From positions 4,030,001 through 4,094,000 of the forward strand of contig NZ_CP139965.1 of the NCBI RefSeq assembly GCF_034424375.1: a stretch of 64,000 nt of DNA, given 5' to 3'. Within the stretch, counting starts at the first letter, position 1. Every line of letters begins with the position of its first letter. The DNA is from Paraburkholderia kururiensis. GTDB taxonomy: Bacteria > Pseudomonadota > Gammaproteobacteria > Burkholderiales > Burkholderiaceae. This document shows, in pieces, positions 17,644-25,053 of this stretch. Both the position numbers and the translations under genes were made by a program. The notes beneath the pieces are model-generated. The model ran no database searches, was not told the DNA's origin, and was given only the letters and a program-made list of their open reading frames with translations.

Positions 17644-18606
17644 ATGGCTTGGGACGGTACCGCCTGGGTGAAACTGAACCGTCGGCTCACCGATGAAGAA
17701 CAGGCCCGGCAACTCAAAGTGGAGCTAGCTGCAAGCAGCACAGCGCTGGACGACTTCTCGGTGTTCGAAATGAACGACGTCTATCTGGAAACCACTAACG
17801 CCTCCTTCGCGCAACGAGGACTGCTTACGTATGGCTGCATTTTCATTTTCGCCATGGGCTTGATGCTTGTGGTGCTCACACTCTGGGCCATAACGAACCC
17901 TCCGGCGAATGTCGTCGGTGCGGAGCGCATGGTGGCATTGATATGCATGGCAGGCTTTTCGGTAGTCGGCTTTGGCATTATCTTCATCGCACTCTGGGGC
18001 ATGCATCAGGAGAACTTCACGTGGACGCGCTTCCCCGTCCGGTTTAACCGGAAAACACGTATGGTCCACGCGTTCAGGGGTGCGGGGGCGAAGGGTGTTA
18101 TTTCGGTGCCGTGGGACAAGGCTTTCTTCTTTATCGAACCCCGCTCGAAGGACCCCATTTCGCGTGCGCTCGTGTTTAATCTCCGCTGCCATGTGCTCGA
18201 CGAGCACGGGTGCATCACACAATCTTTCTCGATAGGCTCGCGGGTGACCACGATCGACGATGAATCGACCGAGAACGGTCGCTCAATCGTGCGCGGACTG
18301 AATGACCAGTTCGAATATATCCGCCGTTACATGGAAGGCGGTCCCTCAGCGGCCCCCACGCCCGAATGGGTTCCGAAGGGGCCGTCCTTTGCCAACAGCC
18401 GCCGCATATGGACACGCGACGATGAGGCGCTGCTTAAAGAGCGTAGCGTGCTGGCCACGACATTGGTCTGGGTGCTCCGGCCTTTTGTCTACCTTACTGT
18501 CGTGCTCCACTACATCGGGATGCGAACGAGCCGCGAGCCGGTGTGGCCGGCCGACGTCGAAACCGCATGCGGGAATACCGCCCCGCAGTCGCTAGCTCAA
18601 ACCTGA
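17644..18606 (+). CDS. DUF6708-type membrane protein, candidate immunity protein (copy B)
   Basis: A 320-residue paralog of the preceding gene. The N-terminus MAWDGTAWVKLNRRLTDEEQ and the C-terminal LHYIGMRTSREPVWPADVE align with copy A, and the block from RMVHAFRGAGAKGVISVPWD into the following KAFFF is identical in both, while the membrane segments and the central region differ. The ATG at 17644 is chosen over the one two codons earlier because GGGAG is properly spaced before it and it matches copy A. Copies A and B would give related but non-identical protection or helper functions; which one pairs with the adjacent toxin is not known. Confidence 0.72.
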   Translation: MAWDGTAWVKLNRRLTDEEQARQLKVELAASSTALDDFSVFEMNDVYLETTNASFAQRGLLTYGCIFIFAMGLMLVVLTLWAITNPPANVVGAERMVALICMAGFSVVGFGIIFIALWGMHQENFTWTRFPVRFNRKTRMVHAFRGAGAKGVISVPWDKAFFFIEPRSKDPISRALVFNLRCHVLDEHGCITQSFSIGSRVTTIDDESTENGRSIVRGLNDQFEYIRRYMEGGPSAAPTPEWVPKGPSFANSRRIWTRDDEALLKERSVLATTLVWVLRPFVYLTVVLHYIGMRTSREPVWPADVETACGNTAPQSLAQT

Positions 18607-18740
18607 TAAGTTGTCAGCCGAAGCCGCGGGTGGGAGCGGTTGTCTTTTAGCGGCAGGAGTTCGCGCAGTTCGCAGCGCCAGATCCTAACCGAGGGACCGT
18701 GGTCGCGGTGAGTGACAGGCTGTGTTGAAGGACGCCATGC

Positions 18741-18803
18741 ATGGCATACGACTACCTCACATGGATACACCTAAAGCGCCCTATAACCGAAAAGGAAGGG
18801 TGA
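18741..18803 (+). pseudogene. remnant of a third DUF6708-type gene
   Basis: Twenty codons (MAYDYLTWIHLKRPITEKEG) followed by TGA. They match the N-terminus of the gene at 22330, and the 20-odd bases before the ATG are also nearly the same as those before 22330, so this is the start of a third or fourth family member. The similarity stops at about 18800. The 67 bases from there to the IS3-family element at 18871 match nothing I recognise in the window. Confidence 0.6.
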
Positions 18804-18934
18804 TCCTCCCGTTCAGTAAGCGGGATCAGAAGTAGAATTAACGGAGAACGCGCGACTGCGCAAGATGTACTGTAGTGGCCTAATGAACCCGGACACTGAT
18901 TTAGGCGAGAATGCTCGCCATGGAGAGGTGTCTG

Positions 18935-19243
18935 ATGCCGAAGCAACGTCGTTCGTTTTCCCCCGAGTTCAAACAGCAAGCAGCCAGCCTGGTGCTTGAC
19001 CAGGGCTATAACTTTTCAGAGGCGAGCCGTTCGGTCGGCGTCGGCGAGACGGTGCTGCGCCGCTGGGTGCAGCAACTTCAGATGGAACGCCAGGGCGTCA
19101 CGCCGAAGGGCAAGGCAATCACGCCGGATCAACAGCGTATTCAGGAACTCGAGGCGCGTATCGAACGCCTCGAGCGTGAGAAGGCCATTTTAAAAAAGGC
19201 TACCGCGCTCTTGATGTCGGAAGGCATCGAACGTACGAAGTAA
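18935..19243 (+). CDS. IS3-family OrfA (copy 1)
   Basis: A 102-residue protein with an N-terminal helix-turn-helix (PKQRRSFSPEFKQQAASLVL...GVGETVLRRWVQQL) that recognises the IS ends, and a C-terminal leucine-zipper-like helix (RIQELEARIERLEREKAILK). ATG at 18935 with GGAGAGG upstream. It ends shortly after the frameshift site at 19192-19198, so ribosomes either make OrfA alone or slip to make the fused transposase. Confidence 0.9.
   Translation: MPKQRRSFSPEFKQQAASLVLDQGYNFSEASRSVGVGETVLRRWVQQLQMERQGVTPKGKAITPDQQRIQELEARIERLEREKAILKKATALLMSEGIERTK
19192..19198 (+). promoter_or_regulatory. programmed -1 frameshift heptamer A AAA AAG
   Basis: The run AAAAAAG is in the correct phase (A AAA AAG) for tandem -1 slippage from the OrfA frame to the OrfB frame, which lies exactly one base back and is open from this point. 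This is the standard way IS3-family elements make the OrfAB transposase. Confidence 0.8.
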
Positions 19244-20097
19244 TTGATCAGATTGGCGCAAGCGAATCGGTCGAGCTGATCTGCGCGGTATTCGACGTGT
19301 CGCGGTCCTGCCTGTATGCCCACCGAGGGCGAGCCCGACGTGTTGATGCCGAGCGAATGGCACTGCGTAGCCGGGTACACGAGCTGTTCATCGAGAGTCG
19401 AAGCTCAGCCGGCAGTCGCAGCATCATGGGCATGATGCGCGAGGAAGGTACGGCGATTGGCCGCTTCAAGGTCAGCCGCTTGATGGAAGAGCTGGGGTTG
19501 ATTTGCAAGCAACCCGGCAGTCATGCGTACAAACAGGCGACGGTTGAGCGGATCGATATTCCGAACCATCTCAACCGTCAGTTTGAGGTTGGTGCGCCGA
19601 ATCAGGTCTGGTGCGGCGACATCACGTATGTCTGGGCACAAGGCCGTTGGCATTATCTGGCGGTCGTGCTCGACCTGTTCACGCGGCGAGTTGTCGGTTG
19701 GGCTTTCTCGACACGCCCGGACGCCGATTTGGTCGTGCGGGCGTTGGAGATGGCCTACGAGCAACGAGGCCGACCGCAAGGGTTGTTGTTTCACTCGGAC
19801 CAGGGCGGCCAATACGCAAGCCGGAAGTTCCGTCAGCGTCTGTGGCGCTACCGGGTAAAGCAGAGCATGAGCCGTCGTGGAAATTGCTGGGACAATTCCC
19901 CGATGGAGCGGCTGTTCCGCAGCTTCAAGACGGAATGGCTGCCGTCAGTGGGTTACATGTCGGCGCAGGAAGCACACCGGGATATCAGTCACTACCTGAT
20001 GCATCGGTACAACTGGATACGGCCGCATCAGTTCAACGACGGACTGGCGCCGGCTGTCGCGGAAGAAAAACTTAACGCAGTGTCCGGAATCAGTTGA
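19198..20097 (+). CDS. IS3-family OrfB, DDE transposase part (copy 1)
   Basis: The frame opens at the slippage site and reads to 20097; it is expressed as the C-terminal part of the OrfAB fusion. It shows the integrase-core DDE residues in their usual contexts: WCGDITYVWAQGRWHYLAVV with the first Asp, LLFHSDQGGQYASRKF with the second Asp, and NCWDNSPMERLFRSFKTEW with the Glu. An HTH_21-like segment precedes the core. A GTG at 19297 could initiate a shorter free OrfB. The frame appears intact. Confidence 0.92.
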   Translation, partial: GYRALDVGRHRTYEVIDQIGASESVELICAVFDVSRSCLYAHRGRARRVDAERMALRSRVHELFIESRSSAGSRSIMGMMREEGTAIGRFKVSRLMEELGLICKQPGSHAYKQATVERIDIPNHLNRQFEVGAPNQVWCGDITYVWAQGRWHYLAVVLDLFTRRVVGWAFSTRPDADLVVRALEMAYEQRGRPQGLLFHSDQGGQYASRKFRQRLWRYRVKQSMSRRGNCWDNSPMERLFRSFKTEWLPSVGYMSAQEAHRDISHYLMHRYNWIRPHQFNDGLAPAVAEEKLNAVSGIS

Positions 20098-20105
20098 CCA
20101 CTACA

Positions 20106-21170
20106 GACCGTGTTCCGGCGGATAACCTGCCGATCATTTATGAGATTCTTGGCTTGTACGACAAAGGGTTGAGGGAACTGGCACAAGGGCATCGTCATGT
20201 CTGGCGAAGCGGTGAGCCCTTTGACGCCGCGATGGATCGTTACAGTCACCTCTGCCAATACTTCTACACCGATCCGGAGTACTGGGAGCGGGGCGCGCAG
20301 ATAAAAGCGTACCCGCCCAAAGTAAGCGCCCTGGCCCGGTTGATGCACATGTCGGAGTTCCATGGAGACTACGCACCCTGCGAGGTCGTCGACTCGAGCG
20401 GCGATGTGGCGAACCGTCAATCAGCCGCATTTCTTCTTGCCCCGGAGAATTACAGGCATCAATTCTACGAACTCGAATATCCGGTGTTCCCGGCGTCGCT
20501 TCCCGAACCGCCAGATCCGCCTGACGTTGTCATCAGATCTGGCCAGACCGTTCCTTTCGATGGCATATGGGAGCCGGTTACGTCGACCCAAACCAAGCTT
20601 CTGGGAATCGTCCCTGTGGGCGACAAGACATTCGAGAACAACGGCTGTTTCAACTATCTCGTCCAGGGAACAAGGGCACCGTCCCTCGATGGCCCATTCG
20701 ACCCACAAACATTCAGTGCCTCGCCCACAAGCACGCATTGGCGTCTGCTTTGGGAAGACACGCGGTACAACAACGGCGTCATTCCAGACGAGCCAGAGTA
20801 CTTTCTCGAGCCGCAGGCAGTCGAATCAACGATCTCTACCGATCTGCCCGCCGGTACGGAAGTGCAAACCGGCGAGATATGTCCCATATCGGGCACCTGG
20901 GAGGCCATCGGACTTGGCGTAGCGCCAATCCGGGTCCTTAAGGGGCAGATAATGCCAGACGTCCTTCTCCCCTGTCCCGGGTCGGGAGAACGTCGTGTTC
21001 ATTGGGCAAGATGGCGCTTGCTCGCAGCGGGTGTCGATCTTCGACTGCAGCGTGATGATGCGGGCGTACCGCCTGGCACGCGCCGGCTTGCTAGCGATGA
21101 AATACAAACCAAGGTGGCGAACAGCAAAGCCGTTGCTGCGTCACGTACTGCAGCAAGCGGTCAGGAGTAG
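20106..21170 (+). pseudogene. Imm71/72-like protein, beheaded by the IS (copy 1)
   Basis: The remaining 354 codons align along their whole length with the intact gene at 21176, starting at DRVPADNLPIIYEILGLYDK (compare ERVDADLLPRIYETLSLYTK, about residue 59 of the intact copy). The first 58 or so codons are gone, replaced by the IS end. The IS end happens to supply an in-frame TTG, but there is no ribosome site in a sensible place. Both copies share a duplicated C-terminal motif (SGTWEA near the end, GIWEPV in the middle). By recollection this resembles the Imm71/Imm72 immunity families of type VI loci; that name is tentative. Confidence 0.65.
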
Positions 21171-21175
21171 ATTTG

Positions 21176-22303
21176 ATGGACCACGCCGCAAAAGAATACG
21201 ACATGCACGATCCCGCCACCCGGCGCCGCGTGTTTTGGCTATTGAAGCGCCTGACCAGCTTTTCGCTGTGGGCAAAGAAAAGAGACGCCTGGGAGGTGTT
21301 CACCCGGGCATATGAAAATGCCGTCCGGACCTGGCCGAAAAATGCCGCGGAACGCGTGGACGCCGATTTGCTACCTCGCATCTACGAAACGCTGAGCCTG
21401 TACACCAAAGGGGTGGAAGAACTGGGAAACGGGCACCGATTTGTGTGGCGCACGGGTGAGGCTCTTGAAGCTGCGCTCGACACGAGCGGGACCGTCCATA
21501 ACTTTCTGTACACGCATCCCGACTACTGGGAGCGCGGCGCCCAGACGGCGCCTTACCCGGATAAAGTCGAAGCGCTCAACAGGCTGCTGCTTGCCAGCAC
21601 ATACGAGGGGGACTACGCCCCCATCGAGGTTCCCTTCGGGCCACAGAAGTCAGCGCGATATTCCAGCCCTGGTGCCTTGCTCGACCCTGAACGTTACACA
21701 TACCGGTTCTATCAATTGGCCTATCCAGTCTTTCCCGCCGAGATTCCGGAAGTGCCCGGCGGTACGGACATCATCATCCGTTCCGGGCAGCGCGTACCGG
21801 TGGATGGAATCTGGGAGCCGGTCAGCATCGAGCGAGAAAAGGCGCTGGGCGTCCTGCCTTTGGGCATAAGAAGTATCGAGAACAACGGATGCTTCAATTA
21901 TCTGGTAAGCGATACGAAGGCCCCCAACATCATGGGTCAATGGAGCGAAGTCGACTCTCGTACGATGCGCACAACCACCCATTGGCGCCTGCTGTGGGAA
22001 GACACCCGCTACAACGATGGCGTGATTCCTGACGAATCGGAATACTTCCTTGAACCCATGCACATCGACTCCGCGACTGCGACCCAATCAGTTAAGGGAC
22101 TCGAGGTACGAACCGGGGACGTCTGCCCTGTATCGGGCACGTGGGAAGCGAAAGGATTCGACGTAAAGTCAATCGAAGTAGCGAGGGGACAGGTGATGCC
22201 CGATGTTCTTGCTCCTTCGCCAGGTTCAGGCGAGCGTCGAGTTCATTGGGTCACCTGGCGTTTGGTGAAAGCGGCAGGAGACACCGTCGCGGCGACAACG
22301 TAA
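21176..22303 (+). CDS. Imm71/72-like candidate immunity protein (intact copy)
   Basis: A 375-residue soluble protein with no signal peptide. The N-terminal 150 residues are helical (RRVFWLLKRLTSFSLWAKKR..., RIYETLSLYTKGVEELGNGH). The C-terminal half carries two similar beta-rich modules, each with RSG/RTGD...G(I/T)WE motifs (IRSGQRVPVDGIWEPV; VRTGDVCPVSGTWEAK), so it looks like an internal duplication. The ATG at 21176 has AGGAG seven bases upstream and overlaps nothing; the damaged tandem copy ends 5 bases earlier. The cluster context (VgrG, effector, PAAR) suggests an immunity role for an effector no longer present or encoded elsewhere. The family name is from memory and tentative. Confidence 0.65.
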   Translation: MDHAAKEYDMHDPATRRRVFWLLKRLTSFSLWAKKRDAWEVFTRAYENAVRTWPKNAAERVDADLLPRIYETLSLYTKGVEELGNGHRFVWRTGEALEAALDTSGTVHNFLYTHPDYWERGAQTAPYPDKVEALNRLLLASTYEGDYAPIEVPFGPQKSARYSSPGALLDPERYTYRFYQLAYPVFPAEIPEVPGGTDIIIRSGQRVPVDGIWEPVSIEREKALGVLPLGIRSIENNGCFNYLVSDTKAPNIMGQWSEVDSRTMRTTTHWRLLWEDTRYNDGVIPDESEYFLEPMHIDSATATQSVKGLEVRTGDVCPVSGTWEAKGFDVKSIEVARGQVMPDVLAPSPGSGERRVHWVTWRLVKAAGDTVAATT

Positions 22304-22329
22304 TCCACTAACGCTGAAAGACGCCATGC

Positions 22330-22740
22330 ATGGCATACGACTACCTCACATGGGTAAGCCTGAAGCGCCCTCTAACGGAAAGGGAAAGGTCTCGGCGGAT
22401 CGACGTGCATAGGCCCGTCGCGACAGATATCACCGATGCTCACACCGTTTTTTCCATGAACGATACGGTGCTCGAAGTCTGCGATAGAGCCTATTCGCAA
22501 CAGGGGGCGCGGCCTCGATTCCCTCTATTCGGCCATATCTGCCTCAAGGGCCATCCCTGCGCCTCTCTTAGCGCGTGGTTTTTCGGGCTGAACAACATCG
22601 GCGGCATTGGTTACAGCGCGCGTCTCTTCACACTCGTATTAAGCGGCCCATTGTTCGTCATGGCGATACTGCACTACATCGCGCAACTGACAAGCCGCGA
22701 ACCGATCTGGCCGCCCCTATATCGAAGCCGCCTGCAGTAA
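22330..22740 (+). CDS. DUF6708-like protein with large internal deletion
   Basis: A 136-residue reading frame. The first 55 residues (MAYDYLTWVSLKRPLTERER...) align with the N-termini of the DUF6708-type proteins at 16606 and 17644, and the last 40 (ILHYIAQLTSREPIWPP) align with their C-termini. Everything between, about 180 residues including the conserved GAGAKGVISVPWDK core and the first membrane pair, is absent and replaced by a short unrelated stretch. The frame is still open. It may be a pseudogene or a minimal derivative. It lies 26 bases after the intact Imm71/72-like gene. Confidence 0.55.
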   Translation: MAYDYLTWVSLKRPLTERERSRRIDVHRPVATDITDAHTVFSMNDTVLEVCDRAYSQQGARPRFPLFGHICLKGHPCASLSAWFFGLNNIGGIGYSARLFTLVLSGPLFVMAILHYIAQLTSREPIWPPLYRSRLQ

Positions 22741-22806
22741 CGCCCAGCCGACGGTCGCCACAGTGGCCTGATCGCCCGACTTCAAACGCCTAAACGGACG
22801 CCCCCC

Positions 22807-23091
22807 ATGCCCAGAAAATTCATCCTGAAAGACGACACGACAGACCACAACGGAATCGTGCTCGACGGCATTGCGGAATCATCGTTCGATGGTCGGCCAC
22901 TGGCGTATCTCGGCGCGCCGGTGCATTGCCGCACGTGCAATGCCGACGGCACCATCGTCACCGATGGTTCGCCTCATACGATGTCGGTGGGAGGGAAAGT
23001 GGTCGCGCTGGAAGGCGACCTGTGCCAATGCAACTGCGAACCGCTGCCGCGCCTCGTTGCATCGCAGACCAGCGGAACGCTTTCGAGCTAA
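22807..23091 (+). CDS. PAAR-domain type VI tip protein
   Basis: A 94-residue protein of the PAAR family, which caps the VgrG trimer with a metal-stabilised cone. Visible features are the repeated Gly/Pro-spaced strands (LGAPVHCRTCNADGTIVTDG, then HTMSVGGKVVALEGDLCQCN), with Cys and His residues available for metal binding. It has no C-terminal toxin extension. It closes the type VI cargo cluster and is convergent with glmS. Confidence 0.82.
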   Translation: MPRKFILKDDTTDHNGIVLDGIAESSFDGRPLAYLGAPVHCRTCNADGTIVTDGSPHTMSVGGKVVALEGDLCQCNCEPLPRLVASQTSGTLSS

Positions 23092-23103
23092 CGATCGGCG
23101 GCC

Positions 23104-23130
23104 GGCGCGAACATCTACGCAGTTCGCGCC
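23104..23130. terminator. inverted repeat between convergent PAAR gene and glmS
   Basis: GGCGCGAAC and GTTCGCGCC form a 9-bp stem with a 9-base loop in the 48 bases between the two convergent stop codons. There is no T-run on either side, so it is only a possible bidirectional terminator. Confidence 0.4.
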
Positions 23131-23139
23131 GCTCCACAC

Positions 23140-24957
23140 TCACTCCACAGTCACGGATTTAGCCAGATTCCGCGGCTTGTCCACATCCGTGCCCCGCGCA
23201 CACGCCGTGTGATACGCGAGCAATTGAAGCGGCACGACGTGCAGGATCGGCGACAGTAGTCCGTAGTGTTCAGGCATCCGAATGACATGAATGCCTTCGT
23301 CGTTGACGATGCGCGTGTCCGCATCCGCGAACACGTAGAGTTGGCCGCCGCGCGCGCGTACTTCCTGGATGTTCGACTTCAGCTTCTCCAGCAGCGCGTC
23401 GTTCGGCGCCACCGTCACCACCGGCATCGCCTCCGTCACGAGCGCGAGCGGTCCGTGCTTCAGTTCGCCTGCCGGGTACGCTTCGGCATGAATGTACGAG
23501 ATTTCCTTGAGCTTCAGCGCGCCTTCCAGCGCGATGGGGTAATGCAGTCCTCGGCCCAGGAACAGCGCGTTCTCTTTGCGCGAGAACTCTTCCGACCACG
23601 CGATGATCTGCGGTTCCAGCGCCAGCACGCTGTTGAGCGCGGCGGGCAGGTGGCGCAGCAGCTTCACGTAGTTCTGCTCGTCGGCTGCCGATACGTAGCC
23701 GCGCAGCTTGCCGAGCGTCACCGCCAGAATGAAGAGCGCCACCAGTTGCGTGGTGAACGCCTTCGTCGATGCCACGCCGATCTCGCGGCCTGCGTGCGTC
23801 AGGAAAGCGAGTTCGGTGAGCCGCACCATCGCGCTTGTCGCCACGTTGCAGATGGCGAGCGTGTGCTCGTGGCCCAGCGACTGCGCATGCTTGAGCGCGG
23901 CCAACGTGTCCGCGGTTTCGCCCGACTGAGAAATCACCACGACGAGCGAGCGCGGATTCGGCACCGACTCGCGATAGCGGTACTCGCTCGCAATTTCCAC
24001 CTGCGTCGGAATCTTGGCCACAGACTCGAGCCAGTACTTCGCCGTGAGTCCCGAGTAGTAGCTCGTGCCGCACGCCAGAATCAACACGCTGTCGATACCC
24101 GCGAACGCTTTGCCGGCGGCGTCGCCGAACAACGCGGCGTCGAACGTTTCGCCGGCCGGAATGGTGTCGGCAATCGCGCGCGGCTGCTCGAAGATTTCCT
24201 TCTGCATGAAATGCCGATACGGACCGAGTTCAACTGCGCCGCCGTACGCCTGCACCTGGCGCACGTCGCGCTTTGCCTCGTTGCCGTCGCGGTCTGCGAT
24301 GCGCACGCCTTCCAGCGTGATTTCGCACACGTCGCCTTCTTCGAGGAACATGAAGCGGTCGGTGCTGCCGACCAGCGCGAGCGCGTCGGAGGCGAGGAAG
24401 TTTTCGTGCTCACCCACGCCCACCACGAGCGGCGAACCTGCGCGCGCGCCCACCACCGTATGCGGCTGGGCCTTGTGTAGAACCGCAATCGCATAGGCGC
24501 CGTGCAGTTGCTGCACGGCCTCGCGCACCGCGACGAACAGGTCGCCGCGATAGAGGCTGTGGATCAGGTGCGCGATGACTTCGGTGTCTGTCTGCGAAAC
24601 GAATTCGTAGCCCTTGCCGCGCAGCGTCTCGCGCAACGTCTCGTAGTTTTCGATGATGCCGTTGTGCACGAGCGCGAGTTCGTCACGCGAGAAGATGGGG
24701 TGCGCGTTGTCGGTGACAGGCGCGCCGTGCGTGGCCCAGCGCGTGTGCGCGATGCCCGTTACGCCATCGAGGTGCGTCTCGCGCACCTGCTCGTCGAGGT
24801 CGGCCACACGCGCGACGCTGCGCGCGCGGCGCGGCCCTTCGCTCGACACCACGGCCACGCCGCACGAATCGTAGCCGCGATATTCGAGGCGACGCAGTCC
24901 TTCAATCAGTACGGGGACGATGTTACGTTGCGCAACCGCGCCGACAATGCCGCACAT
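23140..24957 (-). CDS. glmS: glutamine--fructose-6-phosphate aminotransferase
   Basis: A 605-residue enzyme that makes glucosamine 6-phosphate from fructose 6-phosphate and glutamine, the first step towards UDP-N-acetylglucosamine for peptidoglycan and LPS. The N-terminus MCGIVGAVAQRNIVPVLIEG has the nucleophilic Cys2 of the class II glutaminase domain, followed by LRRLEYRGYDSCGVAV. The C-terminal half has the two SIS sugar-isomerase domains (ACGTSYYSGLTAKYWLE; SQSGETADTLAAL; the terminal PRNLAKSVTVE). Length and ends are as expected. It lies downstream of glmU (96-bp gap), a common pairing. No upstream glmS ribozyme is expected or seen. Confidence 0.97.
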   Translation of the reverse strand: MCGIVGAVAQRNIVPVLIEGLRRLEYRGYDSCGVAVVSSEGPRRARSVARVADLDEQVRETHLDGVTGIAHTRWATHGAPVTDNAHPIFSRDELALVHNGIIENYETLRETLRGKGYEFVSQTDTEVIAHLIHSLYRGDLFVAVREAVQQLHGAYAIAVLHKAQPHTVVGARAGSPLVVGVGEHENFLASDALALVGSTDRFMFLEEGDVCEITLEGVRIADRDGNEAKRDVRQVQAYGGAVELGPYRHFMQKEIFEQPRAIADTIPAGETFDAALFGDAAGKAFAGIDSVLILACGTSYYSGLTAKYWLESVAKIPTQVEIASEYRYRESVPNPRSLVVVISQSGETADTLAALKHAQSLGHEHTLAICNVATSAMVRLTELAFLTHAGREIGVASTKAFTTQLVALFILAVTLGKLRGYVSAADEQNYVKLLRHLPAALNSVLALEPQIIAWSEEFSRKENALFLGRGLHYPIALEGALKLKEISYIHAEAYPAGELKHGPLALVTEAMPVVTVAPNDALLEKLKSNIQEVRARGGQLYVFADADTRIVNDEGIHVIRMPEHYGLLSPILHVVPLQLLAYHTACARGTDVDKPRNLAKSVTVE

Positions 24958-25053
24958 GGATTTCGGTCCTTATTCCGGTCCTTGCAGGTTGAATTCGAAG
25001 ACAGCCGCGCGGTGGTCATGCCCTCGCGTTGCGCAACCGCCTTCGCCGTAGCT

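Larger units (their letters stand above)
18871..20105 (+). mobile_element. IS3-family insertion sequence, copy 1 (1235 bp)
   Basis: The ends are imperfect inverted repeats of about 28 bases beginning TGTAGTGG and sharing CCGGACACTG, with the 5'-TG...CA-3' termini usual for the IS3 family. Two overlapping frames encode OrfA and the DDE OrfB. An apparently identical copy in the opposite orientation lies at 50013-51247. The bases next to this copy are TAC on the left and GAC on the right, so there is no clean 3-bp target duplication. Together with truncated genes on both sides, this suggests an adjacent deletion after insertion. Confidence 0.92.

Noticed and set aside
10622..23091. Complete type VI secretion system
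   Set aside because: Only VgrG, adaptor, effector, immunity-like and PAAR genes are present. No sheath, baseplate, TssM or ClpV genes are in the window.
24958..25053. glmS ribozyme or similar RNA upstream of glmS
   Set aside because: The 96-bp gap is too short, and the ribozyme class is not known from this group; no matching structure was seen.
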